DNA of 8,642 nt from Kiritimatiellia bacterium. Its GTDB lineage: Bacteria; Verrucomicrobiota; Kiritimatiellia; RFP12; UBA1067. Below the pieces are notes generated by a model, which had not been told where the DNA came from, ran no database searches, and saw only the letters and a program-made list of their open reading frames with translations. Positions 1-6,900 of the stretch are shown piece after piece. Every line of letters starts with the position of its first letter. Positions within the stretch are counted from its first letter, which is position 1. A program made the translations under genes and the position numbers. The DNA is taken from positions 1-8,642 of the forward strand of contig JAFUDL010000196.1 in NCBI GenBank assembly GCA_017459225.1. Direction: 5' to 3'.

Positions 1-640
1 CAGTCGCCGGGATCGCTCCCGCCGTTGTACACGAGCGACGACGGCGCGAACGTGCCCGTGCCGCCCACGTTCACGATGCGGGTCTCGGGCTGCGTTGCGG
101 CGGCTCCCCACGCAGCCCAGCGCGCGGTAAACACGCCCGCCGTCACGTTCAGCACGTTCTGCGTCTTGCGGCCGCCGATGTAGAAGAATCCCTCGCCAGC
201 GAACGTTCCGCCAGCGAAGTTGACAACGGCGCCGGGACGGTCGTACCAGTCGCTGTCCAAGTTGTCTCCGATTGTAACCTGCCCGTTCAAGGTGATGTTG
301 CCGCCGAGGAACGAGACCGGCGCGCCGGTGTAGTTCGCCGGCTTGTTCGCCCCCAGCGTGACGTTGCCGTCGATCTCGACCGGCGAGTTGCCGAACGCGG
401 AGAAGTTCAGCGTCTGCGTGCCCGTGAAGCGCATTACGCCCGGGCCCTTCGGCGCCGCCGTCACCGTGCCGCCGCCCGTCAGCACGATCGTGCCGTAGTT
501 GTAGTAGGTGCCGGCGATGGACGGCATAGTCACCGTCACGCCCTCCGGCACGAAAAGAACGCCGTCGGTCGTCACATCATGGTCGTAAGTCGCGTCGGCG
601 GTTGGATTGACGTCCGTCTCTACAACGCTCTGGCTCGGCC
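1..640 (-). other. Beta-solenoid start of gene A
   Basis: Residues about 751-963 are low in charge and rich in Gly, Thr, Val and Asn. Short strands alternate with turns, such as G-T-I-V-L-T-G-G-G-T-V-T, G-N-I-T-L-N-G-Q-V-T-I-G and Y-I-G-G-R-K-T-Q-N-V-L-N-V-T-A-G-V-F-T-A. This is the texture of parallel beta-helix passenger regions. It runs off the left edge, so its length and what follows are not visible. Confidence 0.6.
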
Positions 641-2891
641 TCTTCGCCGGGAACGCCCGCGCGTACATGGCCACCTCCTCGTCGCTCAGCGCGCGCTCGT
701 AGTAGCGCACGTCCTGGAACGAATGGCCTGACGAGGAGACAATCGGGGAGACGGCTCCGCCGTGCTGGGCGCCGAACTGAAGGCCGGGCACAAACACCTT
801 GTCCGCGCCCATGTTGTAGAGAGAGTCGAACCGTCCCACCAGTGCTCCGTCATAATAGACCGACATGTAGCGGTTCTCGCGCCGGTGCACAACTACCAGC
901 GAGTGGAAGCGATCCCACGTCTCGTTAAGTCCGGTCAACGTCAGGACGGATGGCGTGTTCTTGTACTTTTTTGAACTCCAGCACTGCGATATCCGAACGG
1001 AAAGCTCTCCTGCCGTGGCCGATGAGCATATCGTCATCTGACGCCCAGGATACGTGCCGTTTGCGCCATAGCTTATGATGGCGCCGTTGGCCGTGGTGCC
1101 GGGCTTCACCGAGATCGCTGCAGTCCAGTCGCCGTTCATCGCGGCACTGCCGTTGGCCATCGTGCCCCAGCCGCCAGGCGTGGCGACGGCGGTGCCTGGC
1201 CCGCCCGGGCCGTCCGCCGCCGAGACCGTTATGGTCTTGGACTCCGTAAACCTCTTTCCCGTGACGACCTTCGTCCCTCCCGTGAAATTGAAGCGGAAGC
1301 CATAGTCGTCGAGCGTGGCGAGGCTTCTCTCCGGGTCGGCGGGGATCTCGAGCGAGATGTCGTCGATTATCGAGCTGCGGTCGCCGGCGCCGGTGGGGTC
1401 GTTGCGGAATTCAAGTTCGTGCGGCCCCGCCTCGAGCCAGACGTCGAACGCGGCGTGCTCCAGTATCGTCGACCAGCATGTGACGTAGCCTATGCCCAGC
1501 GCCTTGCCGTCGATCATCGGTACGATGCGCGAGCCAAGATAGCTGATGCTGGTGTTTCGCGCAGCATGGCGGAACGAGAGGCGGTACTTGCCCGAGACCG
1601 GCGCGTTCACCGTCTGGCGGATGCTCGAATCCATCTGCAGAAAGGCGGCGTATGTGCCGCCCACAGTGCCGTTGTACCAGGGGGCGTCGCTCTTGGTGAG
1701 GCCCTGGCTGCCGACCGACTCCCAGGCGCCGACGTCCACGCTCGGCACGTAGCCCCATGCGCCGTCATTCACGCTCGAAGAGATGGAACCGGCCTCGAAA
1801 TCGCCGTTGCGCACGATGTTCTGCCCGCCGAACGTGCCGGGAGCGATCGTGACGCCCTCGTCCACGTCTTCGAACACGGCCTCTATCTGCCCCGAGACGT
1901 CGCTCGCCACAATGGCCTCCAGACCTTCTCTGGACTTGATCAGTCTCGTGTCGCCGTTCCATTTCACGAACCTGCGCCCCGCCTCCGGAACGGCCTTTAT
2001 GCGCAGAGTGCCGCCGCGCGCGAGCCATGCGGAGCCGTCTGCCGCCGGCTCGCCGCCGTCGATGGACACCTTGCCCTTCGCAGGGTCGTCGGCGCTGGCG
2101 TAGAACTTGCAGGAGAGCTTTCCAGCCTCGTACTTGTAGTCGTCCGCCCTGCCGATGCCGTCGCCGTACAGAAGCGGCTTGTCGGTGGCGATGAAGTCGC
2201 CGTGCAGCTGCCCCGTCACGACGTCCTTCATGCACGCCGCGCCCGTCTCGGGATCGGTGAAAGGCGCGAAGAAGTGCACCGTCATGCCGTTCTCGCAGAT
2301 TTCGAAGGAATACGCCTTCGCATGGGCGAAGCCGCTTCTCGGAGTCTCCTCTTCGGGGTGATGCTCGAACGCAAGGGGATCCATGGATATCACGTCCGCA
2401 AAGAGGAACGTGGGCACGCTCGATCTGGCGGAGCGCGCCGTGGACACCGCGGCTTCGTAGCTCCTCATTCCGCGGCCGTCGGGGGCGACGTCGTTTCGGC
2501 CATGACCGTAGAGCGTGGCTTTTGCGCCGAAGGAGTCCAGCACGAATGCGCGGCGCGAGTTGGCCCCTACTCCTAATCCCGTGTCGGTCCAGTTGCCCTT
2601 GCCGTCCTGGAACGCCCATGCGTACTTCGTGCCTCCGTTTATGTAGAGCGACACGCAGAGGTCGGTGTTGTTCCATCCGCCGGTGCCGAACAGGCGCTGC
2701 TGCACTGGCTCCACTTTCGTGAACTCGAAGTCAGCCACATACTTTGTGGCAGACCCCGGATGGTACAGCGTGTTCACCGCGTTGGTGCCGCGCGCCTCGA
2801 CATAGGCGTATGGCAGCATCTCACCAAACGACGCCCCAGCTACGGCGAAGACCAAAAGAGCAATCAACCTGCTCCAGGAAATAATTTTCAT
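1..2891 (-). CDS. Large secreted multi-domain LamG/beta-solenoid surface protein (gene A), C-terminus outside window
   Basis: The frame is open from ATG at 2891 to the left edge (963 codons, no stop seen). The start is fixed by AGGAG 9 nt upstream and by a signal peptide: basic residues at 2 and 8, hydrophobic core at about 9-18, possible cleavage after A-G-A at 20. Visible regions in order: residues 24-235, LamG-like domain with a degenerate 'Y-V-E-x-x-G' opening and an 'A-Y-S-F-E-I...E-N-G' end; about 270-342, divergent InlB B-repeat (G-K-V-S...G-G ... F-V-K-W-N-G-D ... A-V-F); about 353-516, jelly-roll galactose-binding-like domain (N-G-D-F-E, G-K-Y-R-L-S-F, I-I-D-D-I-S-L-E); about 535-748, classical LamG-type domain ending D-V-R-Y-Y-E-R-A-L-S; from about 751 a Gly/Thr/Val-rich beta-solenoid. 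No catalytic motif is visible. A role as an exported glycan-binding or adhesive protein is inferred from the domains. The anchor or export signal would lie beyond the edge. Confidence 0.88.
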   Translation of the reverse strand, partial: MKIISWSRLIALLVFAVAGASFGEMLPYAYVEARGTNAVNTLYHPGSATKYVADFEFTKVEPVQQRLFGTGGWNNTDLCVSLYINGGTKYAWAFQDGKGNWTDTGLGVGANSRRAFVLDSFGAKATLYGHGRNDVAPDGRGMRSYEAAVSTARSARSSVPTFLFADVISMDPLAFEHHPEEETPRSGFAHAKAYSFEICENGMTVHFFAPFTDPETGAACMKDVVTGQLHGDFIATDKPLLYGDGIGRADDYKYEAGKLSCKFYASADDPAKGKVSIDGGEPAADGSAWLARGGTLRIKAVPEAGRRFVKWNGDTRLIKSREGLEAIVASDVSGQIEAVFEDVDEGVTIAPGTFGGQNIVRNGDFEAGSISSSVNDGAWGYVPSVDVGAWESVGSQGLTKSDAPWYNGTVGGTYAAFLQMDSSIRQTVNAPVSGKYRLSFRHAARNTSISYLGSRIVPMIDGKALGIGYVTCWSTILEHAAFDVWLEAGPHELEFRNDPTGAGDRSSIIDDISLEIPADPERSLATLDDYGFRFNFTGGTKVVTGKRFTESKTITVSAADGPGGPGTAVATPGGWGTMANGSAAMNGDWTAAISVKPGTTANGAIISYGANGTYPGRQMTICSSATAGELSVRISQCWSSKKYKNTPSVLTLTGLNETWDRFHSLVVVHRRENRYMSVYYDGALVGRFDSLYNMGADKVFVPGLQFGAQHGGAVSPIVSSSGHSFQDVRYYERALSDEEVAMYARAFPAKRPSQSVVETDVNPTADATYDHDVTTDGVLFVPEGVTVTMPSIAGTYYNYGTIVLTGGGTVTAAPKGPGVMRFTGTQTLNFSAFGNSPVEIDGNVTLGANKPANYTGAPVSFLGGNITLNGQVTIGDNLDSDWYDRPGAVVNFAGGTFAGEGFFYIGGRKTQNVLNVTAGVFTARWAAWGAAATQPETRIVNVGGTGTFAPSSLVYNGGSDPGD
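648..1290 (-). other. LamG / ConA-like lectin domain (second) in gene A
   Basis: Residues about 535-748 show the usual LamG order: a core strand D-W-T-A-A-I-S-V-K, then I-I-S-Y-G, then W-D-R-F-H-S-L-V-V-V-H-R, then M-S-V-Y-Y-D-G-A-L-V-G. The terminal strand F-Q-D-V-R-Y-Y-E-R-A-L-S-D-E-E-V is very typical of LamG-type jelly rolls ('D-V-R-x-Y-x-R-A-L-S'). It is a different subtype from the N-terminal LamG-like region of the same protein. Confidence 0.75.
1342..1836 (-). other. Galactose-binding-like jelly-roll domain in gene A
   Basis: Residues about 353-516 start with N-I-V-R-N-G-D-F-E-A-G-S. The middle has G-T-Y-A-A-F-L-Q, S-I-R-Q-T-V and G-K-Y-R-L-S-F-R-H-A-A-R. The end is S-S-I-I-D-D-I-S-L-E-I. 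'N-G-x-F-E' at the start with 'x-D-D-I-x-L' at the end is the usual signature of DUF642- or CBM-like galactose-binding folds in extracellular proteins. The exact family cannot be decided by eye, and the ligand is unknown. Confidence 0.6.
1866..2085 (-). other. Divergent InlB B-repeat-type domain in gene A
   Basis: About 73 residues (about 270-342) read G-K-V-S-I-D-G-G-E-P, then A-W-L-A-R-G-G-T-L-R-I-K-A-V-P-E-A-G, then F-V-K-W-N-G-D, ending with I-E-A-V-F-E. The order (G-x-V-S-x-x-G-G, a 'thresholding' strand, A-x-P-x-x-G-x-x-F-x-x-W, final A-V-F) is the pattern of the divergent InlB B-repeat family, a small beta-grasp-like spacer common in bacterial surface proteins. Its role here is probably structural, as a linker between binding domains. 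Confidence 0.65.
2190..2819 (-). other. LamG-like domain, divergent copy in gene A (residues 25-234)
   Basis: This region opens with Y-A-Y-V-E-A-R-G-T-N-A-V-N-T and closes with A-Y-S-F-E-I-C-E-N-G ... F-F-A-P ... M-K-D-V-V-T-G. These match, position for position, the opening (D-Y/W-V-x-x-x-G-A-x-W-V-x-T-x-Y-x-P) and closing (Y-F-R-I/V-Y-N-x-x-G ... E-Y-V/L-P-A) of the two LamG-like copies in gene B. The middle is longer and unlike them, and lacks the C-T-D-R, Y-C-S-R and F-R-F-D-R-N motifs. A ConA-like lectin fold is inferred, and carbohydrate binding is plausible but not shown. Confidence 0.6.
2823..2891 (-). other. Signal peptide of gene A
   Basis: The first 23 residues begin M-K-I-I-S-W-S-R and continue into a hydrophobic core, L-I-A-L-L-V-F-A-V-A. 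A small-residue stretch A-G-A-S-F-G follows. Cleavage after A20 (A at -3 and -1) or after G23 both look acceptable. The mature chain would begin close to the LamG-like opening 'M-L-P-Y-A-Y-V-E'. This points to Sec export; no lipobox cysteine is present. Confidence 0.85.
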
Positions 2892-2900
2892 AAGCTTTTA

Positions 2901-2905
2901 CTCCT
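2901..2905 (-). promoter_or_regulatory. Ribosome-binding site of gene A
   Basis: Read on the minus strand, AGGAG lies 9 nt (TAAAAGCTT) before ATG at 2891. The match to the Shine-Dalgarno consensus and the spacing decide this ATG as the start, together with the signal peptide that follows. Confidence 0.8.
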
Positions 2906-2920
2906 AAGTTCGTTACAATT

Positions 2921-2950
2921 ATTTTACACCATCTCCTTGGCAGATGTCAA
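2921..2950 (-). promoter_or_regulatory. Sigma-70-type promoter for gene A
   Basis: On the minus strand a perfect TTGACA (plus positions 2945-2950) is followed after 18 bp by TAAAAT (2921-2926), one mismatch from TATAAT. Transcription would start near 2914 and give a leader of about 23 nt that contains the AGGAG site. An upstream second TTGACA (2960-2965) is too far from the -10 box (33 bp) to use it. The assignment is by motif only and has not been tested. Confidence 0.7.
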
Positions 2951-2968
2951 CAATGCAGATGTCAACAA
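2940..2968. repeat. Tandem 14-bp repeat carrying the -35 hexamer
   Basis: Plus strand: GCAGATGTCAACAA at 2940-2953 and again, identical, at 2955-2968, separated by one T (period 15 bp). Each unit contains the complement of TTGACA. The upstream copy abuts the hairpin at 2969, so its T-rich minus-strand reading also forms the weak tail of the terminator. Confidence 0.9.
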
Positions 2969-2998
2969 ACGCCGGCGCGGCTGTTGCCGCGCCGGCGT
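2969..2998 (-). terminator. Strong hairpin terminator after gene B
   Basis: A perfect 13-bp, almost all G/C stem (2969-2981 with 2986-2998) closes a 4-nt loop, TGTT on the plus strand. It starts 46 bp after the TGA of gene B. On the minus strand the stem is followed by a short T-rich TTTGTTG. On the plus strand no T-run follows, so it is best read as a minus-strand intrinsic terminator with a weak U-tract. Confidence 0.7.
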
Positions 2999-3043
2999 AG
3001 TGCAGCGTCCGCTCGACGCAAAGATGGATATTGTACTCTTCCC

Positions 3044-3991
3044 TCAGCGGATAAAGATCGTCATGCCCTTTCTCACGTAGATGCCGTCTTCTTGCACTAA
3101 GATGCTGCAGCGCGAGGCACTGCGGCTCTCGTCGTCCAGCACGAATGTGACGTTCTCGGGCGGCGAATCCCACGCCACGATGCGCTCGCCGTTGCGCACC
3201 ATGCGGCCGACCAGATGGATTGTGATTGAGGCCTCAGCCTCGTAGGTGGTGGTGTCGCATCCAAGCACGTTGGGCATGCGCGCCGGAAGCTCGCCGCGCA
3301 TGCGCGAGAGGTCCAGCACCGCGCCATTGTGGAGCACGGTTCCGTAGCAGCCATCCCCCTGCGGACTGTACCATCTCAACGCATTGATCGGCAGCACGCC
3401 CCTGCTCGTCAGATCGGTCGCGTCCATGAAGAAGTCACGCACCGTCACGTTCTGGCCGATCCACACCGACGCCCCGCCGGAAAGGCGCAGATCGACGGTG
3501 GACATGTCCAAAGCAATGTTGGTCGGGCGGAAATATCCTTTGCCCACCAGCTCAAGCGTGCCGTTCTGGAATGGCTCTCCAACCCACATCGTCTTGTCTT
3601 CGCCCAGGTTCACCGTCAGCGTATGTCCGCCGAGATCGACCTTCATATCGGGACAGAACACACTCGTCGAATATGGAATGTCGAGCACCGAGTCGGCCGT
3701 GAGCGTGAGATTGCCTATTCCGCCGTAGCCGGTGTTCGTCTGGTCCGGACCGTAGTTGGCGAGCGTTCCGCCGTTCAGCACGATGTTGTGCACACGGTAC
3801 GCATAGTGGCCCGCGATGTCGAAGGTTGCGCCCTCTTCGATCACGATGCTGGAGCTGTCGCCACCCCAGAAGTGCTGCGCCTCGTAGTAGGTGAGACTGT
3901 CCTTAATTGCCTGTCGAGGACGCGCGAGGCCACCCGCGATTACGGTGCCGCCGCAATATATCTGGCCCGAGATTCCGCCCACGAGCTCGCC
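3044..3991 (-). pseudogene. Post-amber C-terminal part of gene B
   Basis: Directly after TAG the same frame reads G-E-L-V-G-G-I-S-G and stays open for 315 codons to TGA (3044-3046). It supplies what the interrupted module needs: the second half of the beta-strand repeat (Y-C-G-G-T-V-I-A-G-G), a solenoid with G-G-H-T-L-T-V, and a third cap (H-N-G-A-V-L-D-L-S ... V-T-F-V-L-D-D-E) aligned to the caps of modules 1 and 2. It ends with the tail I-Y-V-R-K-G-M-T-I-F-I-R. It has no signal peptide of its own. A GTG at 3982 could serve as a restart, but a cytoplasmic fragment of a surface protein would be of little use. It is best seen as the tail of gene B, either lost by nonsense mutation or reached by readthrough. 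Confidence 0.75.
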
Positions 3992-3994
3992 CTA
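3992..3994 (-). other. In-frame amber codon inside gene B
   Basis: The minus-strand codons read AAG GAG GGC TAG GGC GAG (K-E-G-stop-G-E). The homologous place in module 2 reads AAG GAG GGC GAG GGA GAG (K-E-G-E-G-E), so one G-to-T change explains the stop. In module 1 the position is V (K-S-G-V-G-A). The change lies at plus-strand base 3994 (A where C would give GAG). C-to-T from CAG (Gln) is an equally simple route. Confidence 0.9.
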
Positions 3995-6900
3995 GCCCTC
4001 CTTGAAGAGCTTGAGATTGCCGGTGATCACCGTTCCGTAGTTCTCAACCACCTTGCCATCCGGGACGTCTACATGCAGTTCGCCAGGATCGGTTCCCCTA
4101 TAGCCAAGCACGTTACCCTCTACGGTCAAGGTTCCCGTGCCGCTCTGCAGTAGCGTGCCCGTGCATGTGTCGAGCAGTCCCGCCGCCCCGTCGTTGATGC
4201 GGCGCGCAGGCAGATACTCGTGCAGAAGCACTCCGTCCTTGTTGTATATCCTGAAGTAGTAGCACCTGCCAACGAACTTGTTGTCAACTCCCGTACCGGG
4301 CGCCGACGTGTGGGATGCAAAGAGAATGAGCGCGCTGCCAGGTGTGAAGTCGCCGCTAGGCATATTCACGGCGCTACCGCCGTTTACAGTTGCTCTAAGC
4401 GTGGCGCCGTTGGCTTCAAGCTCGTAGTCCGTAGTGGTGTTGATCGTAGGCGAGGCGTTGACGGTGCCGGAATTGCGGTCGAACCGGAACTTGCTTCCTA
4501 TCGCAAAGCACGAGAATGTGCGGACGATGGTTTTCCCCGACTGTGTACGCGAGCAGTAGATGTTCTTGTTGCCGCTCGTGTTGTCCAGACGCACCTTGGT
4601 CTGCATGCGGTCAGTGCAGTTGGGCGTGTAGCCCGTGTTCACCCACGCGCCTGCCGGCACGGCGACATAGTCTAGAATCTCGTAGCCCCTCCTGTCGGCA
4701 ATCGTGAACTCTCCGCCGAGGCTGGAGACGTAGAGCTTGTGCCCGGCCAGGTCAACCGAGCCTTCAGCGGTCGAAAGGTCGAGGCCGCGCAGGTCGCAGT
4801 CCGCCGCAAGCACGAAGTCGTCGAACACAACCTTCGCGCACGGAAGCGAGTCTGCGGCAGGCACCTGCAGAGACGCCGTGCCGGAGATGTGCACAATGGC
4901 GCCGGAATGCGGCAGGCCGTTCTGCACCGCAGCCCCGGAGATGTCAACGCAGGACCAGTTGGCCGGATTCGCAAGGTTTCCATCGCCGGCCGCACCCGTC
5001 CAGGTGGCCACTTCCACCGCGCCCGCGTTCCCATAGAAAAGGCCAGTGTTCCCCGCAATTGGCGCCACTCCCGCGGCCGCAGTCTCGTCGTCGAACACGA
5101 ACGTGACGCCCGTCGGCTTCTCGGTCCAGCTCACGATCATGTCGCCCTGGGCAAGGCTGCGCCCGTGAACGTCCACCTTCACAGTCGCCCCCTCCGCGAA
5201 CGAGACGAGGCCGGGTCCATCGTATTCGCGCGGGTTGCCCGTTCCCGCCACGGCAGGCACGCCCTCCGAGTTCCACACGTCCGTCTTCTGGGAAAGGTCG
5301 AGAGTGGAACCGTTGCACATCGTGAGCGCGGGATACATCGCGTCAGGACGGAACATGCCGTTCACGAACAGCTTGCAGGCCGTGGAGTTGAGCTGCCACT
5401 TTGCGGCGTCGTACGTGAGACCTCCAATGTTGTAGTTGTTGAATTCCTTCAAAGCCGCTCCGCCCGTCACCATCACGTCCAAGCCGGCCGGCCCATAGCT
5501 GCCGGCCGCCGTTGTCTCGAAGCGAGCCCCATCACCGGTGAAGACAAGCTTTCCGCCCGACCCGTCGTCGACCCACTGCCCGAGAGCCACGAAGCCGTTG
5601 GACGAGAACGTTAGCGTGTGCCCGTTCAGGGCGAGGATGCCAGGCGCCACGCCGCAATACGAGAAATAGACTTCTTTGTCGCTTCCGAGAATCGTCGCGT
5701 CGCCGGAGAGCGTGATGTTTCCGAACTTGAACGTGTTCATCACAACCCCGTTGGTGACCGAGAGCGTGCCGGCGAGGTCCAAGTTGTACGTTCCATGCGT
5801 CGTGTTGTAATAGGAATCGACGTCAAGACGCGCTCCCGTACCAATTTTCACCTTGCTGCGTCCAAGCGGCGCGTCGCCCGTGCCGAAGCGCACGTTGCCC
5901 TCTGCGATCTCCGTGCCCATGTTGTACGTCTGGCGCGCCTTCTTCGCCAGCATCTCTCCCTCGCCCTCCTTTACGAGGCGCACATTGCCGTCGATGCGCG
6001 CGTTCAGCACGGCGACTTCGCCAGCAGGCACCTCGAAGCACACAGTTCCGAAACCAGTTTCTGCGAGGCCGTACTCAAGCTGCACGAACTCGACGTAGCC
6101 GTTCGACGGGAGCACGCTGTCGGTGATGGAGATGCGGTAGCGGCGGTAGGCGGTAGAATTCTGGAATGTGAACGTGCGGCACTCCCAATGGGTCCAGCCC
6201 GTCTCGGACGTGCGCTCGTCAAGCACCGTCCAGTTCTCGCCGTCGTCCGACCCGGAGAACGTCCACGCCTTGGGAGCGCGCTGCAGCTCACTGTCAGCGA
6301 CGGGACCGACGTGGATCTTGTACGCCGTCACTAGCGTCGCCTCGCCGAAGTCGTAGTCCACCACGATCGGCAGGTTCGCGTAAGTGCTGATCACGCGGTG
6401 GACGGTGTCCCCCTGACGCTCGAAGTTGTTGCTGAAGAGGTTAGCTGCCACGCCGTTGTAGAACGTGGTGGTGGACGTGGCACGCTCGGCCTCGGGCTTC
6501 GTGAGGTCGAACGACGAGGTGATCGCGCCGTTGCCGTCAAGGCCCGCAACGCGCAGAGTGTGGCTGTTTAGATCGAGCGTGCCATCGATCTTCGCCGCGC
6601 CGAGTCCGCGCCAGTCGCAGTCGGCGGAAAGGCGAGCGTCTTCGCACAGGATTCTTCCGTATTCGAGGCTTGCGCCCGGCGGCACGTTGAACGCAAAGTC
6701 GCCCGTGAGCACGACGTCCGTCATCTTCCCCGGAAGCGCGTTGGCGAGCGCAGCCCCCGCCTGGTTGACGCACGCCCAGTTTGCGGGATTCGCGATGTCG
6801 CCATCGCCTGCGGCGCCGGTCCATGTGGCCGTATTGGGATACGCGGCCGTCTCGCCGCCGCCGTAGTATAGACCGTCGTCCGCCACGAAGGGAGCGATTC

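Larger units (their letters stand above)
3047..5008 (-). repeat. Gene B module 3 (W-T-G head + LamG-like + interrupted beta-strand repeat + solenoid + cap)
   Basis: About 1.96 kb. Its head A-T-W-T-G-A-A-G-D-G-N-L-A-N-P-A-N-W, followed by A-D-C-D-L-R-G-L and V-D-L-A-G-H-K-L-Y-V, mirrors module 2. A LamG-like domain then sits where module 2 has the F5/8C-like one. The beta-strand repeat N-L-K-L-F-K-E-G is cut by the amber. The cap is the most divergent (V-L-D-D-E-S-R-S-A) and leads into the C-terminal tail instead of a new head. Confidence 0.75.
5027..6832 (-). repeat. Gene B module 2 (W-T-G head + F5/8C-like + beta-strand repeat + solenoid + cap)
   Basis: About 1.8 kb. It begins with A-T-W-T-G-A-A-G-D-G-D-I-A-N-P-A-N-W, passes A-D-C-D-W-R-G-L and L-D-L-N-S-H-T-L-R-V, then carries the F5/8 type C-like domain, the N-V-R-L-V-K-E-G-E-G repeat, a solenoid, and the cap C-N-G-S-T-L-D-L ... 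F-V-F-D-D-E-T-A-A-A-G-V-A-P ... G-L-F-Y-G. Confidence 0.75.

Noticed and set aside
1419..2576. Long open frame of 385 codons on the plus strand opposite gene A
   Set aside because: It is rich in Arg, Ala, His and Val with no domain texture, as expected for the complement of a GC-rich gene. The minus-strand frame has a signal peptide, a ribosome-binding site, a promoter and recognisable domains.
1765..2676. Minus-strand 303-codon frame in another phase within gene A
   Set aside because: It is Arg/Gly-rich low-complexity translation and overlaps the well-supported gene A frame completely.
2940..2998. CRISPR array or attachment site at the intergenic repeat
   Set aside because: There are only two 14-bp units with a 1-bp gap and no spacers, and no integrase or cas gene is in the window. 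The hairpin is better explained as a terminator.
3329..4153. Plus-strand open frame of 274 codons opposite the end of gene B, spanning the amber
   Set aside because: The minus strand shows homologous modules across this stretch. The plus frame has no recognisable motif or convincing ribosome-binding site.
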